Assembly (NCBI GenBank): GCA_019112875.1
Contig: DXIO01000109.1
Span: 1-64,000 of the forward strand
Direction of reading: 5' to 3'
Source: Candidatus Aquabacterium excrementipullorum
GTDB lineage: Bacteria > Pseudomonadota > Gammaproteobacteria > Burkholderiales > Burkholderiaceae_C
DNA length: 64,000 bases
Position numbers and translations under genes: made by a program. Below, piece by piece: positions 22,365 to 33,352 of this stretch. The notes beneath the pieces are model-generated. The model saw only the letters and a list, made by a program, of their open reading frames with translations. It was not told the DNA's origin and searched no databases. Within the stretch, counting starts at the first letter, position 1. Each line of letters starts with the position of its first letter.

Positions 22365-22642
22365 CCCTGCCAGGAGAGAACCCGGCCGACGCCTTCAACC
22401 GCGCCGGACACGGGTCGCCGAAGGCGCAGGGCAAGGCGGTGAAACGCCTCGCCCGAACGCTCAGGCAAAAGGACTGGCAAGCACCTTGGCAACAAGGTGA
22501 TCCTCACTGGAGAGAGGCTGGAGACGGCGCACCGCCACACGCGAGCGCACCGTGAGCCAGCCCACCGAAGGGGCAAGCCCGAACCGCCGCGACAACGGTC
22601 GCCGCGATGGGTCAATCTCTCAGGTAAAGCGGACAGCGGGGG
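22365..22642 (+). ncRNA. Tandem glycine riboswitch
   Basis: Two adjacent aptamers precede gcvT. The first spans about 22367-22479, with GGAGAG, CGCCGAAGGCGCAGGGCAA-type core and CAGGCAAAAGGAC. The second spans about 22505-22642, with TGGAGAG, CACCGAAGGGGCAAG and CAGGTAAAGCGGACAG. These are the conserved elements of the gcvT riboswitch, which turns on glycine cleavage when glycine is high. A -10-like TACAAT at 22355-22360 may mark its promoter. Confidence 0.93.
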
Positions 22643-22650
22643 CAGCACCA

Positions 22651-22745
22651 GGGCATGGGTTGGCTGAAAAGTCGGCACGCGCGCTGGATCGAACCGACAC
22701 TCGATTGCCCCAGTCCGGCTTCATGGCCGGCGCCTGCCCATGTCC
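22651..22745 (+). promoter_or_regulatory. Possible expression platform of the glycine riboswitch
   Basis: GGGCATGGG at 22651-22659 can pair without gaps (one G-U) with 22737-22745, which contains the gcvT start codon (CCCATGTCC). No T-tract terminator lies here. The arrangement suggests translational control by hiding the start; this is inference from base pairing. Confidence 0.45.
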
Positions 22746-23864
22746 CAAGCTGCCCAAGACCTGCTCACCACGCCCCTGCACGCCCTGCACATCGAACTGG
22801 GCGCCAAGATGGTGCCTTTCGGCGGCTACGACATGCCCGTGCAGTACGCCACCGGCATCCTGGCCGAACACCGCCACACCCGTGCCGCCGCCGGCCTGTT
22901 CGACGTCTCGCACATGGGCCAGGTGCTGCTCAAGGGCGATGGCGCCGATGCAGCGCTCGAAACCCTGGTGCCCGTGGACATCGTCGGCCTAGCGCCCTTC
23001 AAGCAGCGCTACGCCCTGTTCACCAACGAGCAAGGCGGCATCCTCGACGACCTGATGGTCACGCGCCGCGCCGATGACCTGTTCGTGGTGGTCAATGCCG
23101 CCTGCAAGGCACAGGACATCGCCCACCTGCAACAGCACATCGGCCAGCGCTGCACCGTGCAGCCCTTGCCTGACCAGGCCCTGCTGGCGCTGCAAGGCCC
23201 GCAGGCCGTCGATGCCCTGGCGCGCCTGAATCCAGGCGTCAAGCAACTCGTCTTCATGACCGGCGGCCACTTCGCGCTCGACGGCACCGAGTGCTTCGTC
23301 ACCCGCTCCGGCTACACGGGCGAGGACGGCTTCGAGATCTCCGTGCCCGCCGCCCGCGCCGAATCCCTGGCCCGCGCCCTGCTGGCCCAGCCCGAGGTCA
23401 AGCCCATCGGCCTGGGCGCGCGCGACACGCTGCGCCTGGAAGCCGGCCTGTGCCTGTACGGCCACGACATCGACACCACGACCACCCCGGTGGAGGGCGC
23501 CCTGACCTGGGCGATCCAGAAGGTGCGCCGTGCCGGTGGCGACCGTGCCGGCGGCTACCCTGGCGCCAGCGTGATCGATGCGCAGTTCGCGCAAGGCGCC
23601 GCCCGCAAGCGCGTCGGCCTGATCAGTACCGAACGCATGCCCGTGCGCGAAGGCGCCCAGGTGATCGCCGAGGACGGCACGCCGCTGGGCACCGTCACCA
23701 GCGGCTCGCTGGGCCCCAGCCTCAATCAGCCGGTGGCCCTGGCCTACGTGGGCCCCAATCACGCCGCCATCGGCACCCAGGTGTTCGCGCTGGTGCGCGA
23801 CAAGCGCGTGCCCATGACCGTGACCACCCTGCCCTTCGTGCCCAACCGCTATTACCGGGGCTGA
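22740..23864 (+). CDS. gcvT: Aminomethyltransferase (glycine cleavage T protein)
   Basis: Moves the aminomethyl carbon from lipoyl GcvH to tetrahydrofolate, releasing ammonia. The 374-residue protein begins with LLTTPLHALHIELGAKMVPFGGYDMPVQY and contains FDVSHMGQV, GARDTLRLEAGLCLYGHDI and the terminal VPNRYYRG, all typical. It is the first gene of the gcvTHP set, directly controlled by the glycine riboswitch. Confidence 0.97.
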   Translation: MSQAAQDLLTTPLHALHIELGAKMVPFGGYDMPVQYATGILAEHRHTRAAAGLFDVSHMGQVLLKGDGADAALETLVPVDIVGLAPFKQRYALFTNEQGGILDDLMVTRRADDLFVVVNAACKAQDIAHLQQHIGQRCTVQPLPDQALLALQGPQAVDALARLNPGVKQLVFMTGGHFALDGTECFVTRSGYTGEDGFEISVPAARAESLARALLAQPEVKPIGLGARDTLRLEAGLCLYGHDIDTTTTPVEGALTWAIQKVRRAGGDRAGGYPGASVIDAQFAQGAARKRVGLISTERMPVREGAQVIAEDGTPLGTVTSGSLGPSLNQPVALAYVGPNHAAIGTQVFALVRDKRVPMTVTTLPFVPNRYYRG

Positions 23865-24026
23865 GCGCGGCGCGGAGCCCAGGCACGGCCCCTGCTGGGT
23901 CACGGGTTGCGGCCCATCCGCCACAGCGGACGACATCCCCGCCAGCAGCCCCAAGCCCTGCGATACTCCGCCCGTTCGGCACTGTTCACCCTGATTGACT
24001 GACCCGTTTTTCCCAAGGATCCATCC

Positions 24027-24401
24027 ATGACCATCAAGTACACACCCGACCACGAGTGGCTCCAGATCGAAGCCGACGGCACCGCCACGGTGGGCATCAC
24101 CGAGCACGCCCAGGACGCCCTGGGTGACGTGGTCTTCGTCGACCTGCCCGCCGTGGGCACCACCTTCAACGCCAAGGACATCGCCGGCGTGGTCGAGTCC
24201 GTCAAGGCCGCCGCCGACGTCTACATGCCCCTGACCGGCGAGATCACCGAAGTCAACGAAGCCCTGCGCGACGACCCCGCCCTGGCCAACACCGACCCGC
24301 TGGGCGCCGGCTGGTTCTTCAAGGTCAAGCTGGCCAACCCGGCCGATGCCGACGCCCTGCTGGACAAGACCGGCTACGACGACTTCGTCAAGAACGCCTG
24401 A
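24027..24401 (+). CDS. gcvH: Glycine cleavage system H protein
   Basis: A lipoyl carrier of 124 residues that shuttles the aminomethyl group between GcvP and GcvT. The lipoylated lysine is Lys60 in [15 protein letters not shown]. Full length, with typical N-terminus YTPDHEWL. It is 162 bp after gcvT and 58 bp before gcvP; the AAGGATCC region precedes its ATG. Confidence 0.97.
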   Translation: MTIKYTPDHEWLQIEADGTATVGITEHAQDALGDVVFVDLPAVGTTFNAKDIAGVVESVKAAADVYMPLTGEITEVNEALRDDPALANTDPLGAGWFFKVKLANPADADALLDKTGYDDFVKNA

Positions 24402-24459
24402 TCGATTGACGGACGCCTTTTGCGCGTCCTCCCCGTGCCCCGCCGAACAAAGCCCCGCC

Positions 24460-27369
<2,910 letters not shown>

Positions 27370-27399
27370 CCTGACACGCGCGAGCAGTTCAGCCCAGGC

Positions 27400-28278
27400 T
27401 CAATACTGCCCGCGTGTCTCGAACGCCGACATGTCTGCCGCCTGGTTCTTCACGAACGGTGTGTAGCGCGTGTCGCCATCGACGAAGCGCTTGAGCCACG
27501 CGATCGAGTACTTCGCCAGCGAGGTCTTGCACTTCTCGGCGCTGATCTGGATACCGCACAGGTGGTCGGCGCCCGCCAGTTCGATGTAGGCGCTGGGCAG
27601 CGCCGCGTTGAAGCTCTGGTAGAACGGGATCGAGTGCGTGTCGTTGGGCGCGATGTTGTCCTTCTCGTCGGCGATCACCAACGTCGGCACCTGCACCGTC
27701 GACCAGTTCTTCGTGGTGTGCCAAGGCGCCAGCGCCACAGCGGCCTTCAAGGAAGGGTTGTCACGCGAGGCGGCCAGCGTGCCGCCGCCGCCCATCGAGT
27801 GGCCCATGGCCGCCTGGCGGTTCACGTCGAGCACACCGTAGTAAGGCGTCGTCATCGTCTTGCTGAGCGACACCACCTGCTGCAGCGCCTTGCCCATCTG
27901 CGTGCCGCGCGATTCGGGCTGGTCGAACACGCTGTTGAAGTTCACGGTGACCACCACGAAGCCATGCGAGGCCACGCGCTCGGCCAGCCACTTGTAGTAG
28001 TTCTGGATGGCCAGAAAGCCCGGCGCCAGCACCACCACGCCGAACTGGCCTTCGGTGCGCACCGTGGGGTAATAGACGGTGGCCGCGCCATAGCCGCTGG
28101 GCGAGCCCACCTTCGCATTGGTCACGGCGTAAGGGCCGGCAGCCGCTTCCAGCGACTTCACGGTGGGATCGGGGCCGTGCACCTGGGCCTGTGCCAGGCC
28201 GGCAATGCAAGCCAACGCAGCCACGCTCAGCGAGCGGGCCTTGAATGCAGAACGGAGCGCAAGAGGAAAGAGCGACAT
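27400..28278 (-). CDS. Secreted alpha/beta-hydrolase, PETase/cutinase-like polyester hydrolase
   Basis: A 292-residue protein with a signal peptide cut at about residue 31 (LAQA|QVHG). Aligned by memory with Ideonella PETase it shares GPDPTVKSLEAAAGPY, GYGAATVYYPT, ASHGFVVVTV, NPSLKAA, APW and AWLKRFVDGDTRY. The triad is Ser161 (GHSMGGGG), Asp207 and His239. Oxyanion residues are Phe88 and Met162, and Trp186 matches the mobile PETase tryptophan. His160 is at the PETase Trp159 position, as in actinobacterial cutinases. The Cys203 equivalent is Asp204 and the C-terminal disulfide is absent. Instead Cys241 and Cys250 lie in a lengthened loop after His239. Secretion and fold are well supported; activity on PET is untested, and it may prefer aliphatic polyesters or other esters. 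Confidence 0.9.
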   Translation of the reverse strand: MSLFPLALRSAFKARSLSVAALACIAGLAQAQVHGPDPTVKSLEAAAGPYAVTNAKVGSPSGYGAATVYYPTVRTEGQFGVVVLAPGFLAIQNYYKWLAERVASHGFVVVTVNFNSVFDQPESRGTQMGKALQQVVSLSKTMTTPYYGVLDVNRQAAMGHSMGGGGTLAASRDNPSLKAAVALAPWHTTKNWSTVQVPTLVIADEKDNIAPNDTHSIPFYQSFNAALPSAYIELAGADHLCGIQISAEKCKTSLAKYSIAWLKRFVDGDTRYTPFVKNQAADMSAFETRGQY

Positions 28279-28423
28279 GGGGATGACCTTGTGTGATTGG
28301 ATGCGATCCGTTCACTCTACGAAGATCACCCGTGCGCCCCTGCTCCGCACATACCCGCCACATCCCCTGAACGAGCGTCGTGCAAGCCCCAATGCACACC
28401 AGGGCCGCGGCGCCATCAGTGGA

Positions 28424-29242
28424 TCAATAGATCAACCGGTCCGGCCGGATGTCCCGCAGGATCGTCGTGGCGATCTCTTCGATCGACTTGTGCGTGGACG
28501 ACAGCCACGCGATGCCCTCGCGGCGCATCATCGATTCGGCCTGCTGCACCTCGAAGCGGCAGTTCTCGATGCTCGCGTACTTGCTGTTCGGGCGCCTCTC
28601 ATTGCGGATCTGCGACAGGCGCGCCGGATCGATCGTCAGGCCGAAGCACTTCTTTTTGAAGGGCTTGAGCATGGGCGGCAGGAAGCCGCGGTCGAAATCT
28701 TCCGGGATCAAGGGCACGTTGGCCGCTTTCACGCCGTGCTGCATCGCCAGGTAGAGCGACGTCGGCGTCTTGCCGCTGCGGCTCACGCCCACCAGCACCA
28801 CGTCGGCCACTTCCAGGTTGCGCGCGGACTGGCCGTCGTCGTGCTCCAGCGTGAAGTTGATCGCCTCGATGCGGTCGTTGTACTCGCTGTCCACCGCCAC
28901 GTCGGAGAAACGCCCCACGCGGTGATTGGACTTCATGCCCAGCTCGTGCTCCAACGGTTCGACGAAGGTCTTGATCATGTCGAAGACCTTGCCGCGGCAC
29001 GGGCGGATGATGTTGAGGATGTCCTCGTCCACCAGCGTCATGAAGACAATGGGCCGCTTGCCCTCGCGGTCGGCCACGGCGTTGATCTCGCGCACCACCT
29101 GGTAGGCCTTGTCCGCCGTGTCGATGAAGGGTCGGCGCACGTGGCGCGGCTTCACGGCGAACTGCGCCATGATGGAATTGCCGAAGGTCTCGGCGGTGAT
29201 GCCGGTGCCGTCGGAAATGAAGAAAACGCTGCAATCGGTCAT
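28424..29242 (-). CDS. ppsR: PEP synthase regulatory protein (bifunctional kinase/pyrophosphorylase, DUF299)
   Basis: Turns PEP synthase off by ADP-dependent phosphorylation of a threonine near its catalytic His, and on again by phosphate-dependent dephosphorylation. The 272-residue protein starts MTDCSVFFISDGTGITAETF and has the P-loop GVSRSGKT (residues 152-159). Its target ppsA lies about 1.4 kb away on the opposite strand, with ohr and ohrR between. The start at 29242 is set by the family N-terminus; the open upstream sequence is the palindromic repeat. Confidence 0.95.
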   Translation of the reverse strand: MTDCSVFFISDGTGITAETFGNSIMAQFAVKPRHVRRPFIDTADKAYQVVREINAVADREGKRPIVFMTLVDEDILNIIRPCRGKVFDMIKTFVEPLEHELGMKSNHRVGRFSDVAVDSEYNDRIEAINFTLEHDDGQSARNLEVADVVLVGVSRSGKTPTSLYLAMQHGVKAANVPLIPEDFDRGFLPPMLKPFKKKCFGLTIDPARLSQIRNERRPNSKYASIENCRFEVQQAESMMRREGIAWLSSTHKSIEEIATTILRDIRPDRLIY

Positions 29243-29301
29243 GGGTGACAAGGCGGCCAGCCGGCCGCATGAGCCGCGAAGGGTCGCATTGTCACCCGAG
29301 A

Positions 29302-29391
29302 CCGGGGCGGCCGGGGAAACGCAGGGCCGCCCCAATTCCCCCTCCCTTCGGGGGACGGGCTGGGCATCGCCCAACCCGGGGGGCGCAACAC
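29302..29391. repeat. Intergenic palindromic element, copy B (behind ohr)
   Basis: Related to copy A at 2325-2399 in the same orientation. Shared pieces are GGGCCGCCCCAA, a C-run/G-run palindrome, GGGCTGGGCA and a G-run followed by CAAC. As with copy A it starts right behind the stop codon of a minus-strand gene. Confidence 0.75.
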
Positions 29392-29392
29392 T

Positions 29393-29818
29393 TCAGACCA
29401 CGTTGAGCGTGACGGAAATGTTGCCGCGCGTGGCGTTGGAATACGGGCACACCTGATGGGCTGCGTGCACCAGCGCTTCGGCTTCTTCACGGGCCAGGCC
29501 GGGCAGCGTGATGTTCAGCACCACGGCGATGCCGAAGCCATTGGGGATCGGGCCGATGGAGACATCACCTGCGATCTGCGTGCCGTTGGGCAGGCCCTTC
29601 TTCTGCTGGCCAGCCACGAAACCCATGGCACCCAGGAAGCAGGCGGAGTAGCCAGCCGCGAACAGCTGCTCGGGGTTGGTGCCATCGCCTTTGCCGCCCA
29701 TCTCGACCGGGCGGGCCAGCGCGATGTCCAGGATGCCATCGGACGAGACAGCCTTGCCATCACGGCCCCCGGTGGCGGTGGCGTGGGCGGTGTAAAGGAC
29801 TTTGTCGAGTGCTTGCAT
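29393..29818 (-). CDS. ohr: Organic hydroperoxide resistance protein Ohr
   Basis: A thiol peroxidase that reduces organic peroxides with help from lipoylated proteins. The 141-residue protein has both catalytic cysteines, Cys60 (GYSACFLGAM) and Cys124 (HQVCPYSNATRGN). Start at 29818 with MQALDKVLYTAHATATGGRDG. It is preceded by a promoter with a perfect inverted repeat typical of OhrR control, and the regulator gene lies just upstream. Confidence 0.96.
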   Translation of the reverse strand: MQALDKVLYTAHATATGGRDGKAVSSDGILDIALARPVEMGGKGDGTNPEQLFAAGYSACFLGAMGFVAGQQKKGLPNGTQIAGDVSIGPIPNGFGIAVVLNITLPGLAREEAEALVHAAHQVCPYSNATRGNISVTLNVV

Positions 29819-29874
29819 GGCGGATTCTCCTGCGCCGGACGTGGCGCGTGTGATCAGGGGTGGGATGACTCTGA

Positions 29875-29898
29875 AATTCAATTGCGCACAATTGAATT
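29875..29898. promoter_or_regulatory. OhrR operator upstream of ohr
   Basis: Perfect inverted repeat AATTCAATTG-CGCA-CAATTGAATT, resembling known CAATT/AATTG OhrR sites. It lies just downstream of the -10 of the ohr promoter, where a bound repressor would block transcription. Confidence 0.85.
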
Positions 29899-29905
29899 GC
29901 GTGTA

Positions 29906-29934
29906 AATTTATACCCGGGACCCTGCTTTGACAA
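29906..29934 (-). promoter_or_regulatory. Promoter of ohr
   Basis: On the minus strand TTGTCA (29929-29934), a 17-bp spacer and TAAATT (29906-29911) precede the operator and the ohr ATG at 29818. Confidence 0.65.
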
Positions 29935-29987
29935 GCCAAGGCCTCAATCCCCGCCCTCGGCAAGGGTTACTTCAAGGGGTCCGGCTG

Positions 29988-30524
29988 TCAACCCGGCTCG
30001 GGGGCATCGGCCAGACGCTGCTTCAGCGACTGCATCGACGCCCGCAAGGCAGCAAAATCATCGTCGTCGCCGCCAATCAGGCAACGCATCGCCTGCGGCA
30101 CGGCACGCGCCTGGATCTTGAGCTGCCGGCCCTCATCGGTCAGGCGCACGCGCACCCGGCGCTCGTCGTCCGCATCCCGCTGGCGCTGGATCAAGCCATG
30201 CGCCTCCATCCGCTTGAGCAGTGGCGTCAGGGTGCCGGAATCCAGGCCCAGACGGTCACCCACCTCGTGTACCACCTGGTCGTCGTGCTCCCACAGCACC
30301 AGCATCACCAGGTACTGCGGATAGGTCAGCCCCAGCCTGTCCAGGTGCGGTTTGTACAGCTTGGTCAACAGCAAGGAACTGGAATACAGGGCAAAGCACA
30401 GCTGCTGGTCCAGCAACAGCGCACGGTCCGCGTCCATCTCTGCGCGGGCCGCATGAGCGACAAGTGATGTGTCCGCAATACGTCCGGCGGCATGTCCAGA
30501 AGGGGCTTGCGTGGGGCTGTTCAT
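29988..30524 (-). CDS. ohrR: MarR-family peroxide sensor OhrR
   Basis: Represses ohr until its N-terminal cysteine is oxidised. The 178-residue reading has the sensing cysteine Cys43 in QQLCFALYSSSLLLTKLYKP, the LGLTYPQYLVMLVLWE segment and the winged helix (LDSGTLTPLLKRMEAHGLIQR). Family members are about 150 residues, so an internal ATG at 30437 may be the true start. It is immediately upstream of ohr on the same strand. Confidence 0.92.
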   Translation of the reverse strand: MNSPTQAPSGHAAGRIADTSLVAHAARAEMDADRALLLDQQLCFALYSSSLLLTKLYKPHLDRLGLTYPQYLVMLVLWEHDDQVVHEVGDRLGLDSGTLTPLLKRMEAHGLIQRQRDADDERRVRVRLTDEGRQLKIQARAVPQAMRCLIGGDDDDFAALRASMQSLKQRLADAPEPG

Positions 30525-30578
30525 GCCCGCATGGTAAGCCCACTCGAATATTTCCTGCAGAGCCCCTGGGTCCAACCC

Positions 30579-30584
30579 TAAAAT
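30579..30584 (+). promoter_or_regulatory. Possible -10 of ppsA
   Basis: TAAAAT (five of six matches to TATAAT) about 100 bp before the ppsA ATG. The -35 is weak, so an activator may be needed. Confidence 0.35.
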
Positions 30585-30683
30585 GCGCGGCATCTCGTCT
30601 TGCTGATCGGTGCGTCACCATCAAGAACCACAAAGTGCGCGCCCTCGGCCAGACCACCGGTTTTTTTACCATCTGGAGTTTTT

Positions 30684-33092
30684 ATGTCCAACCTTTTCGA
30701 GCCGACCGCGCTGGTCGTCCCGTTCGAACAACTGCGGATGACCGATGTTGAATCGGTCGGCGGCAAGAACGCCTCGCTGGGCGAGATGATCTCCCAGTTG
30801 CCTGACGGCGTGCGCGTGCCCACGGGCTTCGCCACCACGGCCCACGCCTTTCGTGAGTTCCTCAAGCACGACGGCTTGACCGACCGCATCAGCAAGCGCC
30901 TGGCGGCCCTGGACACCGACGACGTCAAGGCCCTGGCCGAAGCCGGCGCCGAGATCCGTGGCTGGGTCGAATCCCAGCCCTTCCCCGCCGACCTCGAAAA
31001 GGCCATCCGCGACGCCTTCGTCACCCTGGCGGGCGACAACCTGCAGGCTTCGTTCGCCGTGCGTTCTTCCGCCACCGCGGAAGACCTGCCCGACGCCTCT
31101 TTCGCCGGCCAGCAGGAAACCTTCCTGAACGTGGTCGGCATCGAGGACATCCTGCACAAGATGAAGGAAGTCTTCGCCTCGCTGTACAACGACCGCGCCA
31201 TCTCCTACCGCGTGCACAAGGGCTTTGCCCACGACGTGGTGGCCCTGTCGGCCGGCGTGCAGCGCATGGTGCGCTCCGACCTGGGCGCCGCCGGCGTGAT
31301 GTTCACGATGGACACCGAATCGGGCTTCCCCGACGTGGTCTTCATCACCTCCAGCTACGGCCTGGGCGAAACCGTGGTGCAAGGCGCCGTGAACCCCGAC
31401 GAGTTCTACGTGCACAAGCCCACGCTCAAGGCCGGCAAGCGCGCGCTGATCCGCCGCAACCTGGGCTCCAAGCTGATCAAGATGGAGTTCGCCACGCCCG
31501 AGGAGAAGGCCGCCAGCGGCAAGCTCGTGAAGACGGTCGATTGCGCGCCCGAGCAGCGCAACCGCTACAGCCTGACCGACGATGACGTGCTGGAACTGGC
31601 CCGCTACGCCCTGGTGATCGAGCAGCACTACGGCCGCCCCATGGACATCGAATGGGGCAAGGACGGCGGCGACGGCAAGCTCTACATCCTGCAGGCCCGC
31701 CCCGAGACGGTGAAGAGCCAGCAGGCCGGCAAGACCGAGCAGCGCTACAAGCTCAAGAGCACCGGCACCGTGCTGGCCGAAGGCCGCGCGATCGGCCAGA
31801 AGATCGGCACCGGCCCCGTGCGCATCGTGCACAGCCTGTCCGAGATGGACAAGGTCAAGCCCGGCGATGTGCTGGTCACCGACATGACCGACCCCAACTG
31901 GGAACCGGTGATGAAGCGCGCCAGCGCCATCGTGACCAACCGTGGCGGTCGCACCTGCCACGCCGCCATCATCGCCCGTGAACTAGGCATCCCGGCCGTG
32001 GTCGGTTGCGGCAACGCCACCGAGCGCCTGAAGGACGGCGCCCTGGTCACCGTGGCCTGCTCCGAAGGCGACACCGGCCACATCTACGACGGCCTGCTCG
32101 AGACCGAAATCTCCGAGGTCACGCGTGGCGAGATGCCCCACATCGGCATCAAGATCATGATGAACGTGGGCAACCCTCAGCTGGCCTTCGACTTCGCGCA
32201 GATGCCCAACGGCGGCGTGGGCCTGGCCCGCCTCGAGTTCATCATCAACAACAACATCGGCGTCCACCCCAAGGCCATCCTCGACTATCCCAACATCGAC
32301 ATGGACCTGAAGAAGGCCGTGGAGTCGGTGGCCCGTGGCCACGCCAGCCCGCGTGCCTTCTATGTGGACAAGCTGGCCGAAGGCATCGCCACCATCGCCG
32401 CTGCGTTCTTCCCGAAGCCCGTCATCGTGCGCCTGTCGGACTTCAAGTCCAACGAGTACAAGAAGCTGATCGGTGGCAGCCGCTACGAGCCGGAAGAAGA
32501 AAACCCGATGCTGGGCTTCCGCGGTGCCTCACGCTACATCAGCGAGGAGTTCGGCGAGGCCTTCGCGATGGAGTGCGAAGCCCTCAAGCGCGTGCGCAAC
32601 GACATGGGCCTGACCAACGTCGAGATCATGGTGCCCTTCGTGCGCACCCTGAAGCAGGCCGAGCGCGTCACCAACATGCTGGCCGACCAGGGCCTGGTGC
32701 GCGAATCCAAGGGTGGCAAGGACGGCCTGCGCGTCATCATGATGTGCGAAGTGCCCTCCAACGCCATCCTGGCCGAGCAGTTCCTGGAGTACTTCGACGG
32801 CATGTCCATCGGCTCGAACGACCTGACCCAGCTCACCCTGGGCCTGGACCGCGATTCCGGCCTGGAACTGCTCGCGCACGATTTCGACGAGCGCGATCCG
32901 GCCGTGAAGGCCATGATCTCGCGCGCCATCGCCGCCTGCCGCGCCCACGGCAAGTACATCGGCATCTGCGGCCAGGGCCCCAGCGACCACCCGGACTTCG
33001 CCGACTGGCTGGCCGCCGAAGGCATCGTGTCCATGTCGCTGAACCCGGACACCGTGGTCGAGACCTGGCAGCGCCTGGCCACCCAGCGCTGA
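30684..33092 (+). CDS. ppsA: Phosphoenolpyruvate synthase
   Basis: Makes PEP from pyruvate, ATP and water for gluconeogenesis. The 802-residue protein begins [20 protein letters not shown]. It has the ATP-grasp-like nucleotide domain, the phospho-His motif [14 protein letters not shown] with His426, and the C-terminal TIM-barrel with [16 protein letters not shown] and the cysteine motif [12 protein letters not shown]. PpsR, encoded nearby, is its regulator. With Ppc it controls flux around PEP. The start at 30684 follows CTGGAG. Confidence 0.97.
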   Translation: MSNLFEPTALVVPFEQLRMTDVESVGGKNASLGEMISQLPDGVRVPTGFATTAHAFREFLKHDGLTDRISKRLAALDTDDVKALAEAGAEIRGWVESQPFPADLEKAIRDAFVTLAGDNLQASFAVRSSATAEDLPDASFAGQQETFLNVVGIEDILHKMKEVFASLYNDRAISYRVHKGFAHDVVALSAGVQRMVRSDLGAAGVMFTMDTESGFPDVVFITSSYGLGETVVQGAVNPDEFYVHKPTLKAGKRALIRRNLGSKLIKMEFATPEEKAASGKLVKTVDCAPEQRNRYSLTDDDVLELARYALVIEQHYGRPMDIEWGKDGGDGKLYILQARPETVKSQQAGKTEQRYKLKSTGTVLAEGRAIGQKIGTGPVRIVHSLSEMDKVKPGDVLVTDMTDPNWEPVMKRASAIVTNRGGRTCHAAIIARELGIPAVVGCGNATERLKDGALVTVACSEGDTGHIYDGLLETEISEVTRGEMPHIGIKIMMNVGNPQLAFDFAQMPNGGVGLARLEFIINNNIGVHPKAILDYPNIDMDLKKAVESVARGHASPRAFYVDKLAEGIATIAAAFFPKPVIVRLSDFKSNEYKKLIGGSRYEPEEENPMLGFRGASRYISEEFGEAFAMECEALKRVRNDMGLTNVEIMVPFVRTLKQAERVTNMLADQGLVRESKGGKDGLRVIMMCEVPSNAILAEQFLEYFDGMSIGSNDLTQLTLGLDRDSGLELLAHDFDERDPAVKAMISRAIAACRAHGKYIGICGQGPSDHPDFADWLAAEGIVSMSLNPDTVVETWQRLATQR

Positions 33093-33121
33093 GCGTGAGA
33101 CGCAGCAGCGTCACAACACAG

Positions 33122-33151
33122 AAAGGGAACGTGTTTCACGTTCCCTTTTTT
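33122..33151 (+). terminator. Intrinsic terminator of ppsA
   Basis: A 12-bp perfect stem AAAGGGAACGTG/CACGTTCCCTTT with a TTT loop, followed by a T run, 30 bp after the ppsA stop. Confidence 0.92.
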
Positions 33152-33234
33152 ATTGGCTATCCAGCCCTGGGCTAATGTGCCCGCCACCCCTGGCTGGAGG
33201 TTTACCCTCAGCGTGTCCTGATTTCAAGCTAGGT

Positions 33235-33287
33235 ATCGACCCTGAGTTCGGTCGATGCGGCAAATGAATGGGTGGATATGGCAAATG
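33235..33287. promoter_or_regulatory. Candidate regulatory sites upstream of the secreted lipase
   Basis: An inverted repeat ATCGACC/GGTCGAT (33235-33256, 8-base loop) is followed by two direct GGCAAATG boxes (33259-33266 and 33280-33287) exactly 21 bp apart. The spacing suits a dimeric regulator on one DNA face. The cognate protein is unknown. Confidence 0.4.
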
Positions 33288-33352
33288 CACGTGACTTTCC
33301 GTCAACTAGCATGAGGCCATCCAGCCCACATCATTCGAGGAGCGCCTCCTTC

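Noticed and set aside
27400-28278. Calling the secreted hydrolase a proven PETase.
   Set aside because: Key PETase-specific positions differ (His160, Asp204, Leu240), so only a polyester hydrolase-like call is justified without assay.
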